Of a DNA stretch of 62,915 nucleotides, positions 1 to 8,894 are shown piece after piece (the stretch's first letter is position 1; each line of letters opens with the position of its first letter). This DNA comes from Nocardia sp. CNY236 (GTDB lineage Bacteria; Actinomycetota; Actinomycetes; Mycobacteriales; Mycobacteriaceae). The notes under the pieces are model-generated. The model had not been told where the DNA came from, searched no databases, and worked only from the letters and a program-made list of their open reading frames with translations. Both the position numbers and the translations under genes were made by a program. The stretch spans positions 1 through 62,915 of the forward strand of contig NZ_AXVD01000029.1 of NCBI RefSeq assembly GCF_000482385.1, in the 5' to 3' direction.

Positions 1-71
1 CAAACGAGTTCGGAGTTGTTCTAATGACTTCGTCAAATCTGACCAGAGTTATTTTCAGATGAGGTGATCGT

Positions 72-317
72 ATGCGTACTCTTCGTATCGTGTCCGCCGG
101 CTTTGCTGCGCTCACAATGGGCGCCGCTGTAGCCAGTGGAACGGCTGTAGCAGCTCCGTTGTCCCTGGAACCAGCTGCCCCGGCGACGCAGATTCAAGAG
201 TCCGGGAGTGGGAGTAGTGGCACTGGTAGTGCCGATGCTCTGTTCAGTACCGCCAGCGCGGACCTGCTCGTTGATTTCCTGCGCGGGTGCATGGGTCGCC
301 CGCCCGAGGCCTGCTGA
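72..317 (+). CDS. Small secreted protein, unknown function
   Basis: An 81-residue protein. It starts at ATG behind GAGGTG about 5 nt upstream. The N-terminus is a clear Sec signal peptide: MRTLR, then a hydrophobic stretch to about residue 27 ending in TAVAA, which fits AXA cleavage. The mature part is only about 54 residues: an Ala/Pro/Ser/Gly-rich linker (roughly 28-55), then a short segment LLVDFLRGCMGRPPEAC with two cysteines near the C-terminus that could form a disulfide. I do not recognise a family. Small secreted proteins with this layout are common in Nocardia and Rhodococcus. Function unknown; the gene call rests on RBS, signal peptide and codon use. Confidence 0.6.
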   Translation: MRTLRIVSAGFAALTMGAAVASGTAVAAPLSLEPAAPATQIQESGSGSSGTGSADALFSTASADLLVDFLRGCMGRPPEAC

Positions 318-323
318 GCCTGC

Positions 324-345
324 AATTCCGGCACAGTGCCGAATT
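324..345 (+). terminator. Possible weak hairpin terminator
   Basis: An interrupted inverted repeat (AATTC-CGGC, loop ACAGT, GCCG-AATT) sits 7 nt after the stop of the small secreted protein. It has no T-tract, so it is only a weak terminator candidate. The rest of the gap up to about 504 shows nothing else I can name. Confidence 0.3.
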
Positions 346-504
346 CGGAAAGTCATAGCTCCGAACACGCGGTCGAGAATCCTGGAGATCGGACCGAAGT
401 GCCGCATTCGGCCGAGAGTGGACGAAGCTCGACGAGTAGGTCGAGTCGATACCGTGTCGTGAACTCGGGCGAATGCCCCGAGACTACGGTGCGGTCATGC
501 TGGA

Positions 505-843
505 GTGGTGATTCGGAACCTGCGGCGGCGATCGGCCGAACCCCTACGGGTGATGTCGGGGTCGGTGATCGCCCTCGGGCTCGCGTGGTTCGCGGCCTCG
601 TTCGTCTCGCTCTATGAGAGCGTCACCTACGACCGAGACGGGCGTGGCGAGGAATATCTGATCTGGGCGCAGCTTCTCGCCTGGACGGGGATCGCTGCAT
701 CCCTGCTCGCGGTGATGTTCTGGATGGGGTTCAAGGCGCGGACTCGCCAGCCGATTGCCTGGACTCCGTTGCTGGCGGTGCCGCTCGTCGTCGGATCCTG
801 GGTGGTCGGCTTCTTGGTCGCGATTGTGCTCGCCTCGATCTGA
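505..843 (+). CDS. Small integral membrane protein, unknown
   Basis: A 112-residue protein with three predicted transmembrane helices: about residues 17-37 (VIALGLAWFAASFVSLY), 53-72 (LLAWTGIAASLLAVMFWMGF) and 86-110 (LLAVPLVVGSWVVGFLVAIV). An acidic loop lies between helices 1 and 2. The GTG start at 505 has GGAG almost touching it; an in-frame ATG at 553 is a reasonable alternative and removes the Arg-rich N-terminus. No family is recognised. It ends 38 nt before the convergent thiolase gene. Confidence 0.5.
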   Translation: MVIRNLRRRSAEPLRVMSGSVIALGLAWFAASFVSLYESVTYDRDGRGEEYLIWAQLLAWTGIAASLLAVMFWMGFKARTRQPIAWTPLLAVPLVVGSWVVGFLVAIVLASI

Positions 844-881
844 GCGCGGTGCCTACCTCTTGAAGGGCGCCGCGCAACCGA

Positions 882-2051
882 TCAGAGTCGCTCGAGCACG
901 GTGGCGTTGGACAAGCCGCCCGCTTCACACATGGTTTGCAGGCCGTAGCGGGCGCCGCGCTCCTGCATCGAGTGCACCAGGGTGGTCATCAGGCGAGCGC
1001 CAGAGGCGCCGAGTGGGTGCCCGAGCGCGATGGCACCGCCATTGACATTGACCTTGTCCATATCCGCATTCGTGTCGTGCGCCCAGGCCAGTACGACCGG
1101 TGAAAACGCTTCGTTGATCTCGATCAGGTCGATATCCGACAGCTGCAGCCCTGCCCGCTGCAGCACCTTCTTGGTCGCGGGGATCACCGCGGTCAGCATC
1201 AGCAGCGGGTCGTCGCCGGCCACTGCGAAGCTGTGGAGCCGGGCCAGCGGCTTACGCCCGAGTTGCGTGGCGCGCTCGCTGGTCATGATCAACATCGCCG
1301 CACTGCCGTCGCTGATCTGACTGGCGCTCGCCGCGGTGACTTCCCAGCCGATCTGTGGAAAACGTGCGGCCATCTGAGGGTCGTAGTAGGCGGGCCGCAG
1401 CGTCGAAAGAGTCTCCAGTGTGCTGCCGGTTCGGATGCCCTCATCGCCTTCGAGACCGTTGATCGGCGCCAGTTCCGCGGCGAACTGCCCGTTCTTGGTG
1501 GCCGCAGCAGCCTTGTCGTGGCTCGTCAGCGCGAATTCGTCGAGCTGGGTGCGGGTCAGTCCCCATTTCGCTGCGATCAATTCCGCGCTGATGCCCTGCG
1601 GCACCATCTCGTCGGGATAGCGCTCGGTGAACGCGGCACCGGTGACATCTTCCGCGCCGATCAGGTTGGCGCCCATGGGAACCCGTCCCATCGACTCCAC
1701 GCCCGCCGCTATCACGATGTCGTAGGCGCCGGCGATCACGCCCTGCGCGGCGAAGTGAATCGCTTGCTGGCTGCTGCCGCATTGCCGGTCCACCGTGGTG
1801 GCGGGCACGGTTTCGGGAAACCCGGCGGCCAGCGCGGCGCGACGGGTCATATTCGAGCCCTGCTCGCCGACCTGCGTGACGATGCCGCCGATCACGTCGT
1901 CGATGAGTACGGGATCGATGCCGCTGCGGTTCACCACCGCACGCAGGCTGTGGGCCAGCAGATCCACTGCGTTGACATCGTGCAGTGCGCCGTTCGGCTT
2001 GCCCTTGCCGATCGGAGTGCGTACCGCTTCGACGATCACCGCGTCTCTCAT
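882..2051 (-). CDS. Thiolase (acetyl-CoA acyltransferase), FadA5-like
   Basis: A 389-residue thiolase of normal family length, catalysing CoA-dependent cleavage of 3-ketoacyl-CoA in beta-oxidation. Visible catalytic parts are the nucleophilic Cys91 in DRQCGSSQQA, the NEAF motif near 315, His345 in GHPLGASGAR, and Cys375 in the C-terminal MCEAGG. The last is usually CxGGG, so the Gly after Cys is Glu here. Overall wording is close to the steroid/side-chain thiolase FadA5 of mycobacteria (VIGGxVTQxGEQ, QISDGSAA, NVNGGAIALGHP). Degradative thiolase is the safe call; the steroid substrate is inference. It is transcribed divergently from an HxlR regulator with a strong shared operator, so it is probably that regulator's target. 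Confidence 0.9.
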   Translation of the reverse strand: MRDAVIVEAVRTPIGKGKPNGALHDVNAVDLLAHSLRAVVNRSGIDPVLIDDVIGGIVTQVGEQGSNMTRRAALAAGFPETVPATTVDRQCGSSQQAIHFAAQGVIAGAYDIVIAAGVESMGRVPMGANLIGAEDVTGAAFTERYPDEMVPQGISAELIAAKWGLTRTQLDEFALTSHDKAAAATKNGQFAAELAPINGLEGDEGIRTGSTLETLSTLRPAYYDPQMAARFPQIGWEVTAASASQISDGSAAMLIMTSERATQLGRKPLARLHSFAVAGDDPLLMLTAVIPATKKVLQRAGLQLSDIDLIEINEAFSPVVLAWAHDTNADMDKVNVNGGAIALGHPLGASGARLMTTLVHSMQERGARYGLQTMCEAGGLSNATVLERL

Positions 2052-2072
2052 GGTGTTTCCTTCCGGACTGCC

Positions 2073-2146
2073 AGCCAGGCAGGCTCGCCTGGCTATAACA
2101 CTATATAGCCAGGCTGGCTATACTTTGTGCAAGTAAGGCCGGCTAT
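2073..2146. promoter_or_regulatory. Divergent promoter with multi-site operator (HxlR target)
   Basis: A cluster of related half-sites lies between the thiolase and HxlR starts. A perfect 19-bp palindrome, TATAGCCAG-G-CTGGCTATA, occupies 2104-2122. A second inverted repeat, AGCCAGGC (2073-2080) and GCCTGGCT (2087-2094), lies on the thiolase side, and a partial site CCGGCTATG (2139-2147) touches the HxlR start. TATACT at 2119-2124 is a good -10 for the HxlR gene and overlaps the palindrome, as expected for autorepression. Binding by the adjacent HxlR protein is inferred from position and symmetry. Confidence 0.75.
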
Positions 2147-2663
2147 GATGTTCGTCATGGCAGCAGTGATGGAAGGGCCGTTGGCCGACCTGAGCGCATG
2201 GCAGACCGATGACTGCTCGATAGCGAAGGCGTTCGAGGTCGTCGGCACCCGATCAGCGGTGCTGATCCTGCGAGAGGCGTACTACGGAACCCGGCGGTTC
2301 GACGGATTCGCGCGCCGGGTGCAGATCACCGATGCCGCCGCCGCTGCACAGTTGCGCAAGCTCACTCGGGCCGGCTTGCTGGAGAAACAGCCCTATCGAG
2401 ACGAAGGCAAGCGCACCCGGCACGAATACGTGCTGACCCCGATGGGGCGTGACCTGCTGCCCGCCGTCCTGGCCCTCATGCAGTGGGGCGACGCCTATCT
2501 GCAACCGGGTCCGCCTCCACTGCAGTTGGTCGACGCGGTGACCGGCGCTGCAGTCCAAGTGCAGGTACGCAGCGAATCCGGTCACGAAATCGATCTCGAG
2601 GAGTTGGGTGTGCGGCTCAACGAGGAGTATGTCGTGGCGCGGCAGCAGCGACCGAGTCGGTAG
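2145..2663 (+). CDS. HxlR-family transcriptional regulator
   Basis: A winged-helix HxlR/MarR-type repressor of 172 residues from the ATG at 2145. This start has AAGG 6 nt upstream; the GTG at 2127 lies at the expected transcription start of the TATACT promoter and is unlikely. Early residues DDCSIAKAFEVVGTRSAVLI match the HxlR signature (C-x-lxlxxGkW). The recognition region is RRVQITDAAAAAQLRKLTRAGLLEKQPY and the wing is RTRHEYVLTPMGRDLLP. The C-terminal 60 residues after the winged helix are longer than in minimal HxlR proteins and may bind a ligand. It probably controls itself and the divergent thiolase gene through the palindromes between them. Confidence 0.88.
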   Translation: MMFVMAAVMEGPLADLSAWQTDDCSIAKAFEVVGTRSAVLILREAYYGTRRFDGFARRVQITDAAAAAQLRKLTRAGLLEKQPYRDEGKRTRHEYVLTPMGRDLLPAVLALMQWGDAYLQPGPPPLQLVDAVTGAAVQVQVRSESGHEIDLEELGVRLNEEYVVARQQRPSR

Positions 2664-2681
2664 CCGCGCCGTCGGTGAGTG

Positions 2682-3758
<1,077 letters not shown>

Positions 3759-3922
3759 GACGAACTAACATCCCATCCCGGCGGGAACGAGCCGGACGAT
3801 CCGAACAAGGGGCGGACAGATCCTACTGGGTTGCGCGCCGCACCGAACGCACGATGTCGCCGATTCTCACTGCGTGGTCGGCCCCGCTCGGGCATGCACA
3901 CTCGATATTGATGCATGAATGC

Positions 3923-3941
3923 TAATATGTGATCGATCACA
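3923..3941 (+). promoter_or_regulatory. Promoter -10 with overlapping palindromic operator
   Basis: TAATAT at 3923-3928 is a good -10 for the histidine-rich gene. It is immediately followed by a perfect 14-bp palindrome, TGTGATCGATCACA (3928-3941), placed where a repressor would block initiation. GCAT-GA-ATGC (about 3913-3922) precedes it. The target gene is a metal-chelating protein, so a metal-sensing repressor (ArsR/SmtB or Fur type) is plausible, but no regulator gene is adjacent. Confidence 0.5.
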
Positions 3942-3975
3942 CTCTTGCTGATCACCGTAGGAAGGAGGGAGCTCC

Positions 3976-4272
3976 ATGACCGCAGCGCATCAGCAGCACA
4001 CGGGTCACGACCATGCGCACGGCCCGGACTGTGGGCACCGCGCCATTCGGCACGGCGACCATCTCGACTACGTGCACGACGGTCACCTGCACCGCGAACA
4101 CGAGGGGCACTACGACGAATGCGAGCCGGCTGGGCACACCGAGTGCGCCGATCACCCGCACCGCCACGGCCCCGAGTGCGGCCATGAAGCCGTCCCACAC
4201 GGCGACCATCTCGACTATGTGCACAACGGCCACCGTCACGCGGCCCATGACGATCACTACGACGACCACTGA
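3976..4272 (+). CDS. Histidine-rich metal-binding protein with internal duplication
   Basis: A 98-residue protein with 26 histidines, 5 cysteines and many Asp/Glu. It is built from two copies of a unit of about 32 residues: HGPDCGH...HGDHLDYVHDGH near 15-37 and HGPECGH...HGDHLDYVHNGH near 64-86. There is no signal peptide or membrane helix, so it is probably a cytosolic metal buffer or chaperone for Zn, Ni or Co. The start is ATG 3976 with GGAGGGAG upstream. The promoter carries a perfect palindrome overlapping the start region, suggesting metal-responsive control. Which metal it binds cannot be read from the sequence. A strong hairpin follows the gene, so it is likely a single-gene unit. Confidence 0.8.
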   Translation: MTAAHQQHTGHDHAHGPDCGHRAIRHGDHLDYVHDGHLHREHEGHYDECEPAGHTECADHPHRHGPECGHEAVPHGDHLDYVHNGHRHAAHDDHYDDH

Positions 4273-4369
4273 GTCGGTGGCCACCGTGTCGGCGACCACC
4301 CAGTCGACGACCACCATGTCGTCGGTGGTCGGTCCTTCGCGGGAGCCCTAGCCCCCGAACACCGGATCT

Positions 4370-4402
4370 CGATCCCCTCGACGCGCGTGGTCGAGGGGAT
4401 CG
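4370..4402 (+). terminator. Hairpin terminator after histidine-rich gene
   Basis: A perfect 13-bp stem (CGATCCCCTCGAC, 7-nt loop, GTCGAGGGGATCG) without a T-tract, about 100 nt downstream of the histidine-rich gene. The surrounding gap (4273-4575) otherwise holds a low-complexity run of GACCACC/GTCGGT-like repeats right after the stop, and the RBS of the PhoX gene at its right end. Confidence 0.6.
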
Positions 4403-4575
4403 ACCGTGTGTGCCGGCGCCCGCCCGACGACAACCCGACGGTCGTGGCCGCGTCCTTCGGGCACCTCGTTCGAAGCCTGGGAACCGCGCCTGTTGGTTGG
4501 CTGTTCACACAGTCGTCTCTTCTGGATGGTTCGAATGCTCTACCGTGCGGCCGTCAGCCCAACCCAGGAGTCACC

Positions 4576-6642
4576 GTGAGTTTGCAACCACTCTCCCTTT
4601 TCGTGACGCACGACGGTCGGTCGTCGCGCGCGAATATCACGTGTGCCTACAAGTGCGCGCAAGCGTGCTTTCACGAGGCGCCCAACACCTCGTCCAACGC
4701 CTACTTCGGGGATATCGTCAGCTCGCTCAACCGGCGTGGACTGCTCAAAGGCGGGGCGGCCACCGTCTTGGCGGTCGGCGCGGGGACGGTGTTGGCGGCC
4801 TGCGGCGACGGCGGCGAATCGGCCGCCCCCGCATCGACGTCGCCCGCAGGCCCGGCCCCCGCGGGTACCGATTTCACCGCCGTCGCGCCGAACACGCACG
4901 ATGCCGTGGTGATCCCGGAGGGCTACGACCAAGCCGTCGTGATCCGCTGGGGTGACCCGCTGTTCCCGGACGCCCCGCCCTTCGACTTCGACCGGCAAAC
5001 CGCCGCTGCGCAACAGCTCCAGTTCGGCTACAACAACGACTTCGCCGCGTTGTTGCCGATCGAAGGCAAGCCCAACGGTTACCTGCTCGTGGTCAACCAC
5101 GAATACACCACCGGTCCGAATATGTTTCGCGACTACGACGAGGACGCACCAACCGACGAACAACTCGCGATCACCCTGGCAGCACATGGATTGACCGTGG
5201 TCGAGGTTGTCGGGGAATCCGGTTCGGGCAAGCTGGTTCCCGCGTTCGGCAAGTACAACCGCAGGATCACCGCTACCACCGAATTCACCTTGACCGGTCC
5301 GGCGGCCGGCAGCGATTTCCTGAAGACTTCGGCCGACCCGACCGGTACCGCAGTACTGGGCACGTTCGCTAATTGCGCGGGTGGCGCCACACCATGGGGC
5401 ACGGTGTTGTCCGGTGAGGAGAACTTCAACGCCTATTTCGCCAACGGAGACACCGTGACCGATCCAGCCGCTGTGGCCCGGCTGAAGCGCTATGGCTTGA
5501 CCAAAGGCACGACCTCCAACAAATGGGAGCGTGCCGACAAGCGCTTCGATCTGGCGCAAGAGCCCAACGAGGCCAACCGATTCGGCTATGTCGTCGAGGT
5601 CGATCCCTGGGATCCGAACTCGACGCCGATCAAGCACACCGCGATGGGCCGGCTCAAGCACGAAGGCGCCAGTGTCTACGTCACGCGAAACGGCAACGTC
5701 GTCTCCTACACCGGTGACGACGAAAGATTCGACTACATGTACAAATTCGTGTCCTCGCGCAAGATTCAGCCCGGCGCGGGCGCGGCGAGCATGCGGCACA
5801 ACCTGACCATCTTGGATGCGGGCACACTGTATGTCGCACAACTCACCGGTGATCACCCGGTCAAGATCGACGGCACCGGCGCTCGGCCGTCGGAGGAAGG
5901 CTTCACCGGTACGGGCCGATGGATTCCGTTGCTGGAAACCGGCGCCGACGGTGTGGGCAGGTCGCTGGTCGAGGGTATGAGCGCCGAGGAGGTCGCGGTC
6001 TTCACCCGGTTGGCGGCAGACAAGGTCGGCGCCACCAAGATGGACCGTCCAGAAGACTTCGAGGCCAACCCGCACACCGGCAAGGTGTATGTCGCGCTGA
6101 CCAACAACAGCAAGCGCGGCGCCGAGGGGAAGCCGGGCGCCGATGAGGCGAACCCGCGTGACCTCAACAAGAACGGCCAGATCCTGGAGATCGACGACGA
6201 TCACACCGGGACCACGTTCACCTGGTCGCTGCTGTTGGTCTGTGGCGATCCCGCCGCCGCGGACACCTACTACGCCGGATTCGACAAGTCGGCGGTCAGC
6301 CCGATCTCCTGCCCGGACAACCTCGCCTTCGACGCACACGGAAACCTGTGGGTCTCCACCGACGGCAACGCCCTGAAATCGAACGACGGGTTGTTCTCCG
6401 TGGTGCTCGACGGGCCGAACCGCGGCCAGACCAAGCAGTTCCTCACGGTCCCACGCGGCGGGGAGACCTGTGGCCCGGTGATCACCGAATCGCGGGTCAT
6501 GGTGTGCGTGCAGCACCCCGGTGAGTCCGACGACGCAACTGCGGACAACCCGTTGTCGAATTGGCCCGACGGAGGCGCCGCGCAGCCGCGTCCCTCGGTG
6601 GTCGCCGTGTGGAAGCAGGGCGGCGGCCGAATCGGGGTGTGA
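4576..6642 (+). CDS. PhoX-family phosphatase (DUF839), Tat lipoprotein
   Basis: A 688-residue PhoX-type alkaline phosphatase (COG3211/DUF839), a Ca/Fe-dependent extracellular phosphomonoesterase family. GTG 4576 is chosen because CAGGAG sits 6-11 nt before it; the open frame runs 63 codons further but without an RBS. A 50-residue N-terminal segment rich in Cys (CAYKCAQACFHEAPNTS) precedes the Tat motif R53-R54-GLLKGG. The hydrophobic core ends in a lipobox, LAAC (Cys76), so the protein is probably Tat-exported and lipid-anchored. PhoX-like blocks include NHEYT, GTFANCAGGATPWGT, SGEENF, RLKHEGA, DDERFDYMYKFVS and PDNLAFDAHGNLWVSTDGN. A role in phosphate scavenging is the family inference. No PHO box is evident to me. 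Confidence 0.88.
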   Translation: MSLQPLSLFVTHDGRSSRANITCAYKCAQACFHEAPNTSSNAYFGDIVSSLNRRGLLKGGAATVLAVGAGTVLAACGDGGESAAPASTSPAGPAPAGTDFTAVAPNTHDAVVIPEGYDQAVVIRWGDPLFPDAPPFDFDRQTAAAQQLQFGYNNDFAALLPIEGKPNGYLLVVNHEYTTGPNMFRDYDEDAPTDEQLAITLAAHGLTVVEVVGESGSGKLVPAFGKYNRRITATTEFTLTGPAAGSDFLKTSADPTGTAVLGTFANCAGGATPWGTVLSGEENFNAYFANGDTVTDPAAVARLKRYGLTKGTTSNKWERADKRFDLAQEPNEANRFGYVVEVDPWDPNSTPIKHTAMGRLKHEGASVYVTRNGNVVSYTGDDERFDYMYKFVSSRKIQPGAGAASMRHNLTILDAGTLYVAQLTGDHPVKIDGTGARPSEEGFTGTGRWIPLLETGADGVGRSLVEGMSAEEVAVFTRLAADKVGATKMDRPEDFEANPHTGKVYVALTNNSKRGAEGKPGADEANPRDLNKNGQILEIDDDHTGTTFTWSLLLVCGDPAAADTYYAGFDKSAVSPISCPDNLAFDAHGNLWVSTDGNALKSNDGLFSVVLDGPNRGQTKQFLTVPRGGETCGPVITESRVMVCVQHPGESDDATADNPLSNWPDGGAAQPRPSVVAVWKQGGGRIGV

Positions 6643-6664
6643 CAGCGTCTGGCCCGACGACGGC

Positions 6665-7417
6665 TCATCGTCCGTGGCCGGCGCTGCTCCTGCGTGAGGT
6701 CATGTTCGCGAACGCGGCGAAATCACCCTGGGCGCCGCTGTACACATTGAGGTCGGTGGGTCCTGCGATGCCGGGGATACGACCACTGTCGGTGGTTTGC
6801 CAGAACGTCCACGCGGCCCAGCCCCCCGGCACTTCGGGGTGCGGGTTGTCGCGGTAGTCGGCAATCCACAGCGGATGGTCGGAGAACTCGGTTGTGTCGG
6901 CCATCGCGCTGCGCCAGAAGGCGGGGTAGGTATAGATGATCGGCACCCGGCCGGTGAGGGCTCTGACCGTGGTCAGATAGCGGCGGGTCCAGTCGATCAG
7001 GGCGTCGGGACCCAGTCCGCCGGTGGTCTCGAGGTCGAGCACGGGAGGCAGGTCGAGCGGCCCGTTCTGCCCGAGCACCACGGCCGCGTACAACGCTGCC
7101 TGGGGTTCGGGCGGAAGATCGGGCCGGGCGTAGTGATAGGTCCCCCGTGCCAGGCCCGCGGCGCGCATCAACACGCTGTCGGGTATGAAGTAGGGGTTGA
7201 TGTAGCTGAGTCCTTCGGTCGCCTTGACCATGGCGAAGTCGTAACCTGCGCGTTTGACGGCGAACCAGTCGATCAAACGGCTATCGGTGTGTTGCCAAGA
7301 CGAGACATCGGGGCCGCTGGGCGCGGCGGTTGCGGGCAGGGCAGCGATCAGCGCGCCGGACAGGGGGATCACCGAGAGCGCTACACCGCGGCGGATGGTC
7401 GATCTCCACATAGCCAT
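6665..7417 (-). CDS. Secreted GH25 lysozyme-like muramidase
   Basis: A 250-residue glycoside hydrolase family 25 protein, cleaving MurNAc-GlcNAc bonds of peptidoglycan. An N-terminal signal peptide (about 1-32, LIAALPATAAP) is followed by the GH25 domain. It starts at DVSSWQ and contains MVKATEG, GTYHYARP, LDLETTGG (catalytic acidic residues), IIYTYPAFW, LWIADY, WTFWQTTDSG and the terminal DLN. The family length is normal, with no extra wall-binding domain. ATG 7417 is used; Met3 (7411) is equally possible. It ends 22 nt from the convergent PhoX gene. Likely roles are cell-wall turnover or attack on competing bacteria. Confidence 0.9.
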   Translation of the reverse strand: MAMWRSTIRRGVALSVIPLSGALIAALPATAAPSGPDVSSWQHTDSRLIDWFAVKRAGYDFAMVKATEGLSYINPYFIPDSVLMRAAGLARGTYHYARPDLPPEPQAALYAAVVLGQNGPLDLPPVLDLETTGGLGPDALIDWTRRYLTTVRALTGRVPIIYTYPAFWRSAMADTTEFSDHPLWIADYRDNPHPEVPGGWAAWTFWQTTDSGRIPGIAGPTDLNVYSGAQGDFAAFANMTSRRSSAGHGR

Positions 7418-7486
7418 GCCGACCGACGATAGCTTTTTGATCCGATTGTGACCAGTATTACTAACGGATTGGTTGCTGGAGGCGTG

Positions 7487-8827
7487 TCATCCTAACCAAT
7501 CCAATACGGACGCGGCCGTCCACGATTGCTGCATACTACCCAGTGGTTCTCCGGTGAACGGCTCGTAGTATTCGGCGAAACTGCCGTCACTGGCTTGGCG
7601 CAAACCCTCGGCGCGCAATGCGAGCGAACGTTCCGCCCAGCCGCGCCGGGCGAAAATCCAGGAGAACAGCCAGCTCATCACCGGCCACACCGGTCCACGC
7701 CAGTATTCGCGCGGCCTGAAGTCCTTCGACACGGGCGAGGTCGACGGCGGCAGCGCGTAGCGCAGATCCGGATGTCCACAGAACCGGGGGCCGTCGAACA
7801 AGCGCAAGAGATTGCGCTCGGCATCGCGGGGCAGTCCGCCGCACAGCAGCGGCGCGAACATCGCCAGCGTCTCGGTATCGATCCACCGTTGCAGCCGGAC
7901 GTCGAAATCGCGGGCCGCACCGGTGCGCGCGTCGGTGGTCGCGACGACCCCGGCGCGGAAACGATCGGCCCACGCGTACAGGTCGCGCACGTCGGCGTGC
8001 GGTTGCTTGTACTCTTCGCCGATATTGGCCAAGACTTCGCAGGCCAGCGCGAAAATTCCGGTGACGAACACATCCTCGACGGCGAAGCTCATGGTCGAGG
8101 CGAGTTGGTAGTCGTCGTAGTTGGCGCGGCGCATTTGCTCGACCAGCCACAGATAGCGGTCGTAGTCGCGGTCGCTGGGGCGTTGCGTCGGGTCGACGAC
8201 GAGCACGTCCTCGCGGCGGTAGGGAGGCAGATCCCCAGGGACCACGTGCTCGTAGGCGCGATCCCAGCGCGGGGAGTTGTCCATTCCGGACTCCCAGCCG
8301 TGATAGAGCGTGATTCGGCCGGTCTGCTTGGGGTCGCGCGCGGATGCCAGCCAACGGTGCCAGCGCACGAGATCCGGCCAGCGCCGATCGAGGAATTCCT
8401 CGGCCACCGACCTGGTGGTACGGCCTTGCCGGCGTGAGTGGTCCAGGATGCGCTGCACAGCGATGGCGTGGACCGGCGGTTGGGTGATCCCGGAGGTGTC
8501 CGGACCCTCGGGCGCATTGGCAGCCAGCCTGCGACACTCCCAGCGGGCCGGACCGGGAAAGTATCCGTCCACACCGTTGGCGAACACGATGTGGGGGATC
8601 ATGCCGTTGTTCCACTGCGCCGACAGCAGCGTGTCCAGCTCGATCACCGCCCGTTCCACGCTGAGCGGGGCCAGCCCCACCGCGACGAAGGCCGCGTCCC
8701 AGCTCCACATGTGTGGATACAGGCGCGGCGCGGCGCTGGTCATTGTGCCCAGGTCGTTGCCACGCAGCAGGTAAGCAGCGCGGGCGGCGAGCTGAGTGGG
8801 GGCGAAGCCCGGATGTGCCATGTTCAT
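7487..8827 (-). CDS. ggh: Glucosylglycerate hydrolase (GH63-like)
   Basis: A 446-residue protein matching mycobacterial glucosylglycerate hydrolase, which splits glucosylglycerate into glucose and glycerate during recovery from nitrogen starvation or osmotic stress. The (alpha/alpha)6 clan features are WSWDAAFVAVG near 41-51, GMIPH (75-79), GWESGMDNSPRWD (178-189; Asp183 as candidate acid) and FAEYYEP (417-423; Glu419 as candidate base). The characterised M. hassiacum enzyme uses Asp182 and Glu419, so both residues align closely by position. The stop region is part of an inverted repeat, GGATTGGTT / AACCAATCC (7466-7474 / 7494-7502), which could act as a terminator. It is divergent from an SDR gene. 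Confidence 0.88.
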   Translation of the reverse strand: MNMAHPGFAPTQLAARAAYLLRGNDLGTMTSAAPRLYPHMWSWDAAFVAVGLAPLSVERAVIELDTLLSAQWNNGMIPHIVFANGVDGYFPGPARWECRRLAANAPEGPDTSGITQPPVHAIAVQRILDHSRRQGRTTRSVAEEFLDRRWPDLVRWHRWLASARDPKQTGRITLYHGWESGMDNSPRWDRAYEHVVPGDLPPYRREDVLVVDPTQRPSDRDYDRYLWLVEQMRRANYDDYQLASTMSFAVEDVFVTGIFALACEVLANIGEEYKQPHADVRDLYAWADRFRAGVVATTDARTGAARDFDVRLQRWIDTETLAMFAPLLCGGLPRDAERNLLRLFDGPRFCGHPDLRYALPPSTSPVSKDFRPREYWRGPVWPVMSWLFSWIFARRGWAERSLALRAEGLRQASDGSFAEYYEPFTGEPLGSMQQSWTAASVLDWLG

Positions 8828-8894
8828 ATTCTGCGATGCCCCGGGTGATATGTCCGCTCAGGTATGCGTGTCAGGGCACCGTTACCGTGGGCCC

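Noticed and set aside
4540..6516. A 658-codon minus-strand frame opposite the PhoX gene
   Set aside because: Antisense to a recognised protein, no RBS, shadow composition.
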